This document shows, in pieces, positions 1 through 10,421 of a DNA stretch of 64,000 bases. The first letter of the stretch is position 1, and each line of letters begins with the position of its first letter. Where the stretch lies: the NCBI GenBank assembly GCA_964016985.1, contig OZ024823.1:106318476-106382475 (forward strand), read 5' to 3'. The notes below the pieces were generated by a model that saw nothing but the letters and a program-made list of their open reading frames with translations, had not been told where the DNA came from and did no database searches. The translations under genes and the position numbers were made by a program. Source of the stretch: Anodontia alba. Its lineage: Eukaryota; Mollusca; Bivalvia; Lucinida; Lucinidae.

Positions 1-541
1 GAAAATTGTGGTCAAGGTCACCAATAACCAGTTCTTTGTTATGTCCCAATTACATGCCCATGAAAATTTGGTAAGAATCCAACCACTGGTTCACAACATC
101 CAATAAAGTGTGAAGCCGATGCCAATGCCGGCTTAAACAGAATCCGCACCAAAAACAATATGTCTACCTCCCATTAAGTGGGAGGATATAATGATGGAAA
201 GGCCATCACTGGGCTTGTGAAACATACAGGGGTAACCTACACTCCTTTGCACCTTTAGTTATCAAACTATTTTTGTCGTATCATCAGCAAAGAGAAAGTT
301 TTTTTTTTTTGTTGTTTTTTTTAATAATTTATCATGATTGACAAGCAAAGAGAAAGTTCATCTACCAATTCTGCCTGCTAGTACTTTAAAGAGATGTAGA
401 AATTAAAGCATGATTCAACTAGAAAAGTGTCCATAGGACACGGATGCCCCCGCCAAAATGCCATTCAGAAAAAGGTTACATATGTAATTGTGACAGGTAC
501 AGCATGAAGTTATTATTAAGGTTGATATTGCCCACACAGGG
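1..541. other. Intergenic, no gene recognised
   Basis: No open frame with recognisable family features is seen. The stretch is AT-rich with short homopolymers (T run near 300-320). Its right end grades into the tandem array that starts near 542. It may be the edge of the same repeat element. Confidence 0.5.
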
Positions 542-1335
542 TTTACTATAAGGAACTTAGTCAAGGGCAGATAATTTATAAACCAAATAAGCAAGAGTTG
601 TCTTCCATGTTCATTACACATCGCCTCAATGTCATGCATGCATCTGTAAATTTTCATAAATATATTCCATATGGTTTAGGAGTTATGGTCTACACACGGT
701 TTACTATATGGAACTAAGTCAAGGGCATATGGAACTAAGTCAAGGGCAGATAATTCAAAAACCAAACAAGCAAGATTTGTCTTCCTTTTTCATGACACAT
801 CGTCTCAATGTCATAAATTTTCATAAATATATTCCATACGGTTAAGGAGTTATGGCCCGGACACGGTTTACTATATGGAACTAAGTCAAGGGCAGATAAT
901 TTAAAAACCAAACAAGCAAGAGTTGTCTTCCTTGTTCATGACACATCGTCTCGATGTCATGCATGCACCTGTAAAGTTTCATAAATAGATTCCATACGGA
1001 TTAGGAGTTATGTCCCGGACACGGTTTACTATATGGAACTAAGTCAAGGGCAGATAATTCAAAAACCAAACAAGCAAGAGTTGTCTTCCTTGTTCATGAT
1101 ACATCGTCTCAATGTCATGCATGCACCTGTAAAGTTTCATAAATATATTCCATCGGTTCAGGAGTTATGGCCCGGACACGGTTTACTATATGGAACTAAG
1201 TCAAGGGCAGATAATTCAAAAACCAAACAAGCAAGAGTTGCCCTCTTTGTTCATGACACATCGTCTCAATGTCATGCATGCACCTGTAAAGTTTCATAAA
1301 TATATTCCATACGGTTTAGGAGTTATGGCCCAGAC
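542..1335. repeat. Tandem array, five units of about 158 bp
   Basis: Five head-to-tail units begin with the same TTTACTATATGGAACTAAGT-type block at 542, 700, 867, 1025 and 1182 (periods 158, 167, 158, 157). Each unit ends in a block like GGAGTTATGGCCCGGACACG. The first unit is the most diverged, and the second carries a small internal duplication of the start block. Short frames running through the array are repeat shadows, not genes. The array resembles the internal core of tandem-repeat mobile elements found elsewhere in this window. Confidence 0.85.
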
Positions 1336-1354
1336 ACAAATTGGGACAGACGTA

Positions 1355-1389
1355 CGTACATATACTGAAAGGAAAAAGAAACGCAGGGT
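1355..1389 (+). repeat. Left arm of a 35-bp inverted repeat
   Basis: This 35-bp segment (contains ACTGAAAGGAAAAAGAAACG) is the perfect reverse complement of 4645-4679. The pair encloses the Tc1-type transposase frame and the hAT-like insertion. In the right arm the sequence was interrupted by that hAT-like element, so the inverted repeat predates it. Confidence 0.8.
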
Positions 1390-1574
1390 AAATTTTATTC
1401 CTAAATTTCATTCAAGTTTGAAAAAGTTTGTTAAATATTTTACTATGATTACAAAACGGTACCTGTATGGAACAAAAGTTCCAGATTTCATTGGTTTGTG
1501 ATCAACAAGTCTCCATTTATTGAAGTTCATTGGTAGCTACCCCCCAAATCTTGAAATCAAAATCAAACTGAAAA

Positions 1575-2582
1575 TCAATATCGGGTGTGCCCCCCTCTTG
1601 CTGTCATTGCTGCCCTAATTCTCCTTTGGATAGAGTTAACCAAAGCATTGACAGTTCGCATCGGGATGTTATTCCATTCATCTATCAACGCATTCCTTAG
1701 TTGTGCGAGAGTTGCGGGGGGATTTCGGCGCTTCCTAACCCTTCTGTCCAGCTCATCCCACATGTGCTCTATTGGGGTCAAATCTGGACTGTACGGTGGC
1801 CATGCTAGAGGTGCATTATTATTGTTTGCCAGGAAATCCTGACAAACTCGGCCAACACTTGGTTGGGCATTGTCCTGCTGCAGAATCAGATTACGTTGTT
1901 GCACAAGCGGGACTGCAACAGGACGAAAGATCTCATCCCTATACCTTACTGCGATCATATTGCCCGCAACAATAATCAACTGTGATTTCATCCCGTGAGC
2001 AATGCCTCCCCAGACCATAACAGAGCCACCCCCAAACCGATCCCGTTCGACAACACAGGCGTCGGCAAAGCGTTCTCCGCGACGCCGGTACACACAACGT
2101 CGACCATCTGCGCGATAGAAAGTGAACCTAGACTCATCCGTAAAAAGAACTCGTCTCCACTGCCTCATCAGAAATAGCCTGGGCGCATGCGCCGTCAACC
2201 ACGCCATATGACGCAACCTACGTGCCTGGGTCAGAGGCAGACGACGAACTCGAAGACCAATCTCGCGCAATCGACTTCCAACAGTCTTCGGAGAAATTTG
2301 TCGATTATGCGTACCTACTGTATTAAGGGCAGTTTCGGTAGCAGTGAGATGACGATTCCGCAAATGTGCCGGACGGATTGTCCTGTCTTGACGTCGCGAC
2401 GTCACGCGTGGACGCCCAGACCGCGGTCGGTCTGCTAAATGCCCTGTCTCCCTTAAACGTCTAACAAGACGTTCAATTGTTGAGACGTTAACCCCAAAAT
2501 GATTGGCAACTTGCTGTTGCCTCTGACCCTGCATCAGCAACGCAATTGCCCTACCCCTCTGAACATCAGTCAATCGTACCAT
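1575..2582 (-). CDS. Tc1-type (DD34E) transposase
   Basis: A 335-codon open frame on the minus strand. The start was placed at the internal ATG at 2582 (MVRLTDVQRG) because the frame upstream of it has no family resemblance. N-terminal paired-type helix-turn-helix DNA-binding region (residues about 5-60, with NVSTIERLVRRLR and RPRSGRPR-like basic linker), then the RNase H-like core. The catalytic triad reads as D in FTDESRF, D in LQQDNAQP and E in SPDLTPIEHMWDEL; 34 residues separate the last two, the Tc1 spacing. The glycine-rich GGSVMVWGGI box is present. No stop or frameshift is seen and the length is normal for Tc1. One oddity is DNAQPS where most Tc1 relatives have DNA(R/P)PH. Terminal inverted repeats of this element were not found, so mobility is unproven. 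Confidence 0.88.
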   Translation of the reverse strand: MVRLTDVQRGRAIALLMQGQRQQQVANHFGVNVSTIERLVRRLRETGHLADRPRSGRPRVTSRRQDRTIRPAHLRNRHLTATETALNTVGTHNRQISPKTVGSRLREIGLRVRRLPLTQARRLRHMAWLTAHAPRLFLMRQWRRVLFTDESRFTFYRADGRRCVYRRRGERFADACVVERDRFGGGSVMVWGGIAHGMKSQLIIVAGNMIAVRYRDEIFRPVAVPLVQQRNLILQQDNAQPSVGRVCQDFLANNNNAPLAWPPYSPDLTPIEHMWDELDRRVRKRRNPPATLAQLRNALIDEWNNIPMRTVNALVNSIQRRIRAAMTARGGHTRY

Positions 2583-2922
2583 GATTGAAAAAAAGTTCAA
2601 AGTAGCGTAAAAATGAAAAGAAAAATCGGTAAAAGAATCGAAGAGCGTTGTGTATCGTTGAAGTGTACCAAATGGTGTGAGGAAATCTTGTGCTGAAGGT
2701 TTGAAAATGCTTGTTTTGCACGAAATTTTGGCTTTCCGTATTGTCCGTGCAATGCACTGTATAGTGCACGGTTGAATGATTTCACACATTGGGTAGATAG
2801 CACATCGACCAAAGACTCGTATACCCGCGGTTAACATTCACAGGACAATCTGTAAAAGTGTATGGCTATAGTAAACACCGTAAAAAATGGTTAAAATAAG
2901 AAGGAAAAAACTCTACCCTGCG

Positions 2923-4644
2923 CAGACCTGTTGTAATTGTAATCAGTAATCGTGATTACATGTAATCAATTACAAGTTTTGAGTAATCGAAATGTAATCT
3001 GTAATCGTTGATTTTTATGATTACAAGTAATTGTAATTGTAATCGAATACATTGCAAAACAGCCTGTAATCGTGATTACTTTGATGATTACAATACGATT
3101 ACAATATGGATATTTAAATAAAATAAGTCAGAAGGAATAGAATTGAAAAAAAAATCATTTCTGGTGTGACAACTTGACAAGAAACAAGAATATTGGAGAT
3201 AATTATTTTGATTTGTATACATTTAATGACTTAACGACTCTGTATTGGTTTGTTTAAAATAATCAATACATCTTTGAGATAAAAGAAAATTTAAAAAATA
3301 CATCTTCGAGATCACAGGAAATTGAAGTTTCACACATGGATTAGCTGATATGGATTAGCAAATAATCAAAGTAATTAAATTGGCAAACATTTACTTACTT
3401 AAAGTAGTTTTCTTTGAAGATGCTGTACATGCTAATTAGTTTCAAGAAATGTGTGAAAAGCAGATTGTATATATGTTGGTTGTTTAATTTACTAGCCACC
3501 ATTATAGATATTTTATGAAAGAGTGATAGACTGATAGTGAATTAACGTTTCTTATCTTTGGAATATTAAAGTTAGAAAAATGCAGATCCAGATCAGAATT
3601 GACTAAATCATGTGATAATGGTAAAGGCATGTGCCAAAAGAGGCATTTCAGGTGCAGCTTTGAATTTGTGCAGTCCCACCAGAGCCTTCACTGTCTCCAC
3701 ACATGTAATATGGAAAATGAAAATTTTAGTGTTTTTACAGTTCTTACTGACTTACATAATTTCATGTTTATTGTGTGCATGCTGTCAACAATGTCTCTCA
3801 TGTCAGATGACCTACTGTAAAAGTTATAAACATTTGGACAATTGTTAAGTGGCTAAAGTTGACCTGTCATAATTATAGTTGGAGTATGGTCTTGTCATAT
3901 ATTTCTGCATCTAAACAATGACATTTGAATTTGAAAGGATGTAGACCCTGATGTACTTTTTCTTCAATGTTTGCATAGGCCTATTTATCAAGTATCCAAA
4001 TACTTGAATTATTTATGGCATTTACTAAAACTGGCCCAATTATACCCTTCTGTAAAGTACCTGTGTTAAGTTTTGACATATTGCCTGAGGACAGGTTTTG
4101 AGCTGGTTCTTTCATACATATTTGCTTATGCAAATTAAACTTATTTATAACAGATGGAAACTTGATTTAATTCCATTGTTGTTTTCATTTTTATATATCA
4201 ATGCTTAAGACGAACAGCCTGACAGAATTACATTGCACCCAAGGGAGTACAACAAAAGCCAAGCACTATAAGTCTTTGAACCAGCTCATGATACAAAGAG
4301 GAAGAGTAAAAAATAACCATACATCAAAATGTATAATAAATGGAATATCTTAAAAAAATGAATATATGGTATAAAAAATATGAATAACATCTTGTCAGAA
4401 GATATAGCATGCCATGCATGAAGCTTTGAAAGAACAATAAAACAGATTATTAATTTAAACTAGAATTTTTTTAAACACAGAACAACAAGAAAGTAATTGT
4501 AATTGTAATCAATTACATTGCAACGTAATTGTAATTGATTACATTCAGGAAAGATGTAATTGTAATTGTAATCTGTAATCATGAAATTACAAAGTAATTG
4601 TAATTGTAATCGAATACATTTGTATGTAATCGGTAACAGGTCTG
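2923..4644. mobile_element. hAT-like non-autonomous element, 1.72 kb, perfect 8-bp TSD
   Basis: The 10-bp termini CAGACCTGTT and AACAGGTCTG are perfect inverted repeats, flanked on both sides by the same 8 bp, ACCCTGCG (2915-2922 and 4645-4652). An 8-bp duplication and a CAG-type end are hAT features. The subterminal zones at both ends (about 2930-3110 and 4490-4635) are dense in GTAATTGTAATC-type repeats in opposite orientation, which could bind a transposase. No transposase frame is visible inside, so it is probably a derivative moved in trans. It landed in the right arm of the 35-bp inverted repeat. Confidence 0.85.
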
Positions 4645-4679
4645 ACCCTGCGTTTCTTTTTCCTTTCAGTATATGTACG
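4645..4679 (-). repeat. Right arm of a 35-bp inverted repeat
   Basis: Perfect reverse complement of 1355-1389. Its first eight bases double as the right target duplication of the hAT-like element. Confidence 0.8.
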
Positions 4680-5261
4680 TATGTGCGTATGTACATACGA
4701 GACGGACAGGGGTAACACTTAATGCCCTTCCGCTATTCTTCAAATAGGTGGGGGCATAATAAAATCAGCTTGACTTGCACAGGACAGAATGTAAAGTCTC
4801 TTTTCTAGCAAAACAGAAACAAATCCACAATTCGTTCCCATCACTATACTCACTATTTGTCTGTATAATTTACAACCTAAGTTTTGTGGTTTTTGTGTAT
4901 TCAGTTTTAAAAGGATAATTATTCATTATAATAATTTGGTGAAGCTCAGTCATGTAAATTAACTTTTCACCCTGAAATATAAGACAACATTTTTGGAGCT
5001 CAAATGAGGGCATTATTTCCTTGATTTCCTTAATTAGGACTTTTCCCTGAATCACGGGAATATTTCTGTGCCATTAATAAGTACTTACTACCTTATTATT
5101 TTAATCATAAATCATTAAAAGGAGGACCAAATTTATTAAAGTTTCTGGTGCGAGAAACAAATATGTAGTTGGAACTGCAAAGTACATTTTCCATGTAAAG
5201 AGTACCTGCTGGGATGAATTTGCAATACTCACACTGGTGACACCCATGTGTTTTCACTATA
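4680..5261. other. Intergenic, no gene recognised
   Basis: AT-rich sequence with no convincing coding frame. Begins with a short palindromic run around 4676-4700 (GTACGTATG / CATAC motifs) continuing from the inverted-repeat arm. Confidence 0.5.
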
Positions 5262-5707
5262 ATGAAAATGATTACAGGGCTTGCCTTTGTGCCAGTCAAG
5301 AATCATCTCGGTATTTGCCTATATGTCAAGCCGCAAGACACTGTCACCACCAGGTCCAATGAGCTACTTGCGCGGCTTGGCATTGAGGATCTGGACTTCA
5401 TTCTGAAGGAGAGAAGACTCGGCTGGTATGGACATGTGGAACACTCCAATGGTGCAGTCAAGACAGCCTTTGACATACAGGTTGATGGAAAGCATGGGCC
5501 TGGGAGGCCCTAGATGACATGGAAGCAGCTGACAGAGAGGGATTGCAGAGAGTGAATAGACATACCTGGATATCTGGTGTGAGATCTGCCATGCCATGCA
5601 TGCAGCAAGCCAGCTACCTGGAAGGCGGTCCAATAATGTGGATGTTGCCCCTATACCTGCATGTTAATCAAAAATCTGATGATGATGATGATAATGATTC
5701 TGACTAA
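5262..5707 (+). mobile_element. Non-LTR retrotransposon 3' end (broken reverse transcriptase tail)
   Basis: The forward frame at 5262-5513 carries RRLGWYGHVEHSNGAVKTAF and ends in GPGRP. This RRLxWxGHV...GPGRP pattern is the C-terminal tail of LINE-type reverse transcriptase polyproteins. A stop falls directly after GPGRP, and the continuation (RVNRHTWISGVRSAM) is found after a frame change at about 5519. The segment ends in a GAT-rich simple tail near 5678-5705, which fits a LINE 3' end. It is a 5'-truncated, dead copy. The clade is not certain. Confidence 0.75.
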
Positions 5708-5859
5708 ATTTCGATGAAATGTCATAGCTGACTGAAAGTTGTAGTCAATCAAACATCTGATGTTGGTACTAGTATTAGTAAAACTGGTGAGTTCCGAAAA
5801 CTTGTCTTCTACATATATTCTACCATATCCTCTGAACTACTCACATCTGACTGTTACTC

Positions 5860-6150
5860 AGAGGACAGTTTGATGCAGATGGTGGAGGAAAGCCTGGGTA
5901 GTTTCCAGTTGTATAGGGACTGGGAAATACCCAGTGAATCCACTACAACCAGGAGGGAACTGCCAACCATTCACACATAGCCTCATCATTATGTCCTCAG
6001 CTGGACTCGAACCTACACTGCAGAGGTGTGCAGCTAGTCTTGAGACAAACCTCACTACAGACTCAGCTATCCCAGTGCCACTAGTTTCAAATTTCCAACT
6101 TTCGGTAATAATACGTCTAGTCAATATCATGTAAACTGATGGTTGCATTT
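5860..6150 (-). mobile_element. Degraded tRNA-type SINE
   Basis: On the minus strand the segment has a B-box-like GGTTCGAGTCC (complement of GGACTCGAACC at about 6004) and an A-box-like region further right. This is the layout of a tRNA-headed SINE. Small frames here are by-products. Confidence 0.45.
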
Positions 6151-6629
6151 CAGTATGCAGATGGTTGCATTTCAGTGTATAGTTATTTTAGTTAAGGCCA
6201 AATAAAAAAATATGTATGCTTTGGTAACATGGAATATTAAAATAGGGACGGTTGGCTGGAAAATATTTTTATTTTGTTAAAAGTTTTTATATGAGGTTAA
6301 CAGGAAAACAATTTGGCCAAACAGGGAAATCCCCCAAAAAAACTTTAGGGTCGGTGGTGAAAAATTAGGCACGGATGGGTAACCTGAAACACACACTTTT
6401 TTTATTTTAGGCCTAAATAATTAATAAATGTCTTCTGTACTGATTTCCATATGTCTGTCATATATAATGTTATATAGTCAATATAATGTAAACTGATGGT
6501 CAAATTTCAGTATGTAGTTATTTTAGTTAAATAAATGTCTTCTGTAAGGAATTTAAGTGATCCCCATATCTGTCATATATATAAATGTTTTAACGGTGCC
6601 GAATCTACCAAATGTTTACCAGAACAGAC

Positions 6630-6830
6630 GTCCTAGAGACAAAATGTCATGGTAGCACTCCAGACATCGGATCACTGGCTATCAGTTTCAAATCCTGCTA
6701 GTGGCGGATATCAACATTGTATGATCTTCACTGCACAGACCCTTTCTCTATCACATCAGTCGCCTTGATATGACTTTAATAATGTTGAAAGGATCGTAAA
6801 ACACCAAATCACCACCATCATCAACGCCTA
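6630..6830 (+). mobile_element. SINE-like fragment
   Basis: Shares the tail block CTTTAATAATGTTGAAAGG (about 6774-6792) and a GATCGTAAAACACCAAAT-type end with the repeats near 26050-26090 and 56600-56645, so it is a dispersed short repeat. The head is too worn to classify. Confidence 0.45.
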
Positions 6831-6891
6831 ACTACCAGTCTACTATAGACACGTGCATGGAAATATTGTAAACAAACCATTGAAACTGTGA

Positions 6892-7204
6892 ATTGTTTGT
6901 TTGTGTTGAGGTTTTACGGCCCAGTCAACCCAATGGGGTCATGTCGAGCGCAGTCAGTTTACCTAACCACACGTTTACTGGGCAGGTTTAGTCCTCTAAA
7001 CGGTTAACCAGTACTGTGCACATTCTTTCGCCAGAAACTGACAACTGCCCTTCTTGAATCAGCGGAAGGGAGAGAATGACCATAGAAAATATTTCATGAT
7101 CAATCTCCACGAAAGAATGTTGCCGACCTCGGCGGGGGTTGAACCCGCGACCTCCTGGTCTCCAGTCGGACGGCGCATCCAACTGAGCCACCGAGGCCGG
7201 CCTG
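6892..7204 (-). mobile_element. tRNA-derived SINE, full copy, minus strand
   Basis: On the minus strand the element starts GCCGGCCTCGGTGGCTCAGT (A-box region TGGCTCAGTTGGA) and has B box GGGTTCAACCC, then a roughly 230-bp body and a GTTTG-rich tail. The same family occurs at 8640-8837 plus 12093-12235 (split), 46503-46706 (headless), 46707-47035 and 59529-59840. It lies about 410 bp upstream of the BIRC6 start, so it could contribute promoter-proximal sequence. Confidence 0.85.
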
Positions 7205-7428
7205 AAACTGGTGAAAAAGTCAATGATAAAAATCAGAGTATAAACCTTCAGATCAGCGATTGTCATGTCCTTTTGAAAGCGTCTTTCGCTTCCAAACGTA
7301 TTCATAGAGCTTGTCACACTAAGTGCGACGACGCTCTGTGTGATAACGGAAAATTCTTGAGACATTCTTCAAGTTTCTGTTTTGACAGCTCTAAACAGGA
7401 AATTCCTCGTGTGTCGAAATCACGTAGT

Positions 7429-7440
7429 CACGTGACGTCA
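7429..7440. promoter_or_regulatory. Overlapping E-box and CRE-like sites
   Basis: CACGTG (7429-7434) overlaps the full palindromic CRE TGACGTCA (7433-7440), about 180 bp upstream of the BIRC6 start codon. Such sites bind bHLH-zip and CREB/ATF factors in animals. Placement in the expected promoter of a broadly expressed gene makes a regulatory role plausible, but it is inferred. Confidence 0.5.
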
Positions 7441-7588
7441 TATTTAATTATTGAAATTAATACAAGTTTTAGGTCTCTATATGTAAACTAACAATATTTT
7501 AAGTTATTTACGCGTTCATATCGAATTTTCATCATCAAATCCAAGCTTTTATTCGTGAGGTTTATATATTTAATTTTTGATATGAGGT

Positions 7589-7622
7589 CATCGCGAGACT
7601 TGAGTAGTGACCAAGATGGCGA
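7589..7622 (+). promoter_or_regulatory. BIRC6: TCGCGAGA-like and YY1-like motifs at the gene start
   Basis: ATCGCGAGA (7590-7598) matches most of the TCTCGCGAGA core-promoter motif, and CCAAGATGGCGA (7611-7622) matches the YY1 motif AAGATGGCG and overlaps the start codon. Both are typical of TATA-less housekeeping promoters with short 5' leaders. No TATA box at the usual distance was picked out. The transcription start is therefore likely to lie within some tens of bases of the ATG. Confidence 0.5.
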
Positions 7623-7796
7623 CCCCTGGGAAACAGTGGTTTGTTGGAGAAGATGGATGTGTTACTGTTGGAGAGCCATCTAACAGTGTAACTTACCACT
7701 CATCCCTGAATTCCATCATAGTAACAACTGATGAACCTGCTGTCAAAATATATGATGTCACCTCGGGCTCAGTTCTTCAGAAGTCGAACCTCTCTG
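7616..7796 (+). CDS. BIRC6: BIRC6 exon 1 (residues 1-60)
   Basis: First coding exon of the giant inhibitor-of-apoptosis protein BIRC6, a hybrid E2/E3 ubiquitin ligase acting on caspases, SMAC and autophagy/cytokinesis factors. The start is the ATG at 7616: purine at -3, G at +4, and the first in-frame ATG. The sequence QWFVGEDGCVTVG followed by YHSSLNSIIVTTD aligns with the first beta-propeller strands of vertebrate BIRC6. The Ala/Gly-rich N-terminal extension of mammals is absent. The donor G|GTAGGT leaves phase 1, which joins exon 2 as GTT. A second possible GT four bases downstream would break the frame. Intron 1 is about 12.6 kb and full of transposons. Confidence 0.9.
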
Positions 7797-8639
7797 GTAG
7801 GTCACAAGGGAAGACAAAAATGAAAATGGAAAATGTTTATTTCCAAAGAAAAAAAAAAAAGCAGTTCAGCGCAAGTCGTCTGCCAGTGTCATTACTATTT
7901 GCTAACGTTTCTTAATATGTCAGTGAAAGACCCGGTAATACAACGAATGTCCATTTGTTAAAATGAAAAATTAAATGGCCAAACAATCCTGTCAGAAAGA
8001 ATTAGCAAGTGTAGAGGGCTCGAGAAACTGAAAATTGTTAATCTGTCCGACATTTTTTCCAATTACGGAAGTGTTTATGGGTCGTGGATTTTGATAGATT
8101 CTGTAACTACGTCTTTCAGTAATTTCCGTGGCCGACGTTTAAGTATCTAGCATTTTATTATTAATATGAAAAAAGGCTTAGCCTGAATGCGAGCGCAGCA
8201 CAGACCTATGTGTAGTCTCTTCAGAAGTCCTTGAAAGCATCATTAAAGAATGAATATTAACATATAAAAATATATGTAAATCAATAATAAATAATAATCA
8301 ACAAAATCGTGACACTTATTGACACTCGTTTCTTGTCAGTTTGTGACGCTTATTAGTGAGACCCAAATTTGGTGAATAGCAGTATAATCAAGTTGGCCCC
8401 AGTCAGTTCTGCCAAATTCCGGTGACAACTTCTGGGAAGAAAAAGGAAGATAATTAGTCAGAGCCATTTCTGCTGAAAGTATATATCGTTGTATGTTACT
8501 TTTCCTTGACCATATTCTCTACCGTAGAGCTCACTTTGTTTGCGACGCACTTCGCACGCTGCGAGCTGTGCTCGCTATTATTACTCATTCCTAAATGCGA
8601 GACATTTCTCGACGATGACTATAGCAAATACATGCTATG

Positions 8640-8837
8640 GATGGCCTCAGTGGGTCAGTTAGATATGTGTCCTGGTGAATGAATATCTATTGATGTATCA
8701 CCAGTAAAATATTCTGATTTTGGTAATCATGAGGTGGAGGGTTTGATCCCCGCCATGCCCGGCAACATTCTTTCAAGGAAATTGATCATGAAATGTTTCT
8801 GCAGTCTCTCCTCCACTGATTCAAGAAGGGCATTTGT
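8640..8837 (+). mobile_element. SINE, 5' half, split by a Helitron-like insertion
   Basis: Head (GGCCTCAGTGGGTCAGTTAG) and body of the same SINE as at 6892-7204. It breaks off after TTTGTCAGTTTT. The missing 3' half resumes at about 12093 after the inserted element. It carries a ~55-bp insertion in the tRNA-like head and is old. Confidence 0.75.
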
Positions 8838-9070
8838 CAGTTTTTATACCCCCGACATACTAAGTATGTGGGGGTATATAGTTTTCGCTTTTCCGTACGT
8901 TCGTACGTACGTTCGTTCGTTCGTCTTTCCGTCATAGGGTCAAAGTTTTTGCGTTAAAGTTTATAAGACCTCATATTTTGAAGACCCTTTGATGGATTTC
9001 ATTCATATTTTGCATGTTGATAGATATAGGTCTAAAGTTTTTATCAGCACCATCCCCACCCCGGGGGTGA

Positions 9071-10408
9071 CAGGGCTTCCGTTAAGCGGACGTACGACGT
9101 ATATTACGCCCTGAGATTGCCACCGGACGTCCAAAGACGTACCGCGGACTTCCGAAATATCTTTTGTCCGTCCAAAATCGATACCCGAGACGTCGAAAAA
9201 TTGTCAAAAGGCCCGCCCACTTTTAATCAGTTGTATGATATTTGCCCCGCCTACTTACCGGAAATTCGCTACCTGTGTTGACTGAGATTTTAGGACGTCC
9301 CACTTTCCGCTTGTGGGAGTTTTATTGACAGCCGTGTCAAGCGTAGCTGCACCCTTTTCATGGCTGCATGACCACTGCGTGTATTTGTCACGTGTGCTGA
9401 GTTGATTAATTGATGTTTGTATTATTAAATTTTCTACTGCGACACCCGAAAATATTCGTTGAAATTATATGAAGTCATTATTATTTTTTAATATTCACGT
9501 CTTAAATTATTATTTTGCTAAGAACGTGTGTCGTCTGCAACACTTCGGGGAATTGCCGAGTAAAATTCTATAAATAAATAACAATTATGCACAGAACGCA
9601 AATTGAAATCTATTCGAATTTAGAAGATTACGTTTGTCATGACAACAAAAGCAATTTTTCAAATGAAAAGAAAACATATTTTTCGTCAAAATTTTCGGAA
9701 AACCCATTTCTAAATGAGTAGCCTTGTTCCGGTTATGCTGTTTACCAGCGTTGCGCTGTTTACCAGCGCGGAAAAGACGCAAAGTAAGTCTAAATATAGG
9801 CGATTTGCAATGGTTTTGCTTGCTTTTCTCCGCGAACGAACGTTTTGCTGTTGGTATTTCATCGAGAGCTGCCTTTAATTTGTTTGTTGTTGCACGAGTC
9901 GGCGCCGTTTTCCCGCGATTTTTGTGAAGTAAGTAACTCGTTCGCTCGTGTTGATCAGCTTCAATCCAAACAAATATTTCATTAAATACATTACTGCAAA
10001 ATAATTTTAGCATAGTTTATTTTTAAGAAAACATGTTTTGGGTGTTTTCTCTCATGTATTTTCTTTTCTTTTTTCTTTCTCTGGGCTTTGAAACGAATGC
10101 GAAGTTGTACCAATGCTGATGCTTTCTCTAAGGTCCGACATACAAGTACAGGCTTTCCAAAAAGATGCAATCGAATTTTAATTAGTGACCAGGACATTTT
10201 TAAAACACATCTAAGAGAAACGTATATGATGATGATTCTGTGTGACTTATGTTCTACTAAAGAATAAGAACCTATGTTCTACTAAAGAAAGGGCAGACCG
10301 CTGCAACACGGAAAAAAGTGGGACTTCCTAGATTTTCCTGTAGGACTTCCAAATTTAAGGGGTAGGAAGTCTGGGACTTCCTGAGTCTGGAAGTTAATGG
10401 AAGCCCTG
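9071..10408 (+). mobile_element. DNA transposon, CAGGGCTTCC ends, 5-bp TSD
   Basis: Termini CAGGGCTTCCGTTAA and TTAATGGAAGCCCTG are inverted repeats, flanked by GGTGA on both sides (9066-9070, 10409-10413). The host repeat reads continuously once the insert is removed. CAG...CTG ends suggest a hAT relative of the kind with 5-bp duplications, but no transposase is visible. A second, truncated, inverted copy is at 30327-31686. Small frames inside (such as 9585-10013, minus) match no family I recognise. Confidence 0.75.
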
Positions 10409-10421
10409 GGTGACCTTGAGG

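Noticed and set aside
1033..1501. Two overlapping forward frames of 88 and 103 codons
   Set aside because: They are translations of the 157-bp tandem units and repeat each other; no family features.
2566..2837. N-terminal 85-codon extension and small frames upstream of the Tc1 transposase
   Set aside because: The transposase similarity starts at the ATG at 2582; the upstream part is low-complexity and unlike Tc1.
5262..5707. A host gene fragment containing GWYGHV
   Set aside because: The pattern is that of LINE reverse transcriptase tails, with a stop, a frame change and a GAT tail.
6988..7491. Frames over the promoter-proximal SINE, in both strands
   Set aside because: The same peptides (APSDWRPGGRGFNPRRG) appear at every SINE copy, so they are SINE translations.
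7797..7915. Readthrough of exon 1 into the intron as a 102-codon protein
   Set aside because: A donor G|GTAGGT lies at the point where BIRC6 similarity stops, and the continuation is Lys-rich intron sequence.
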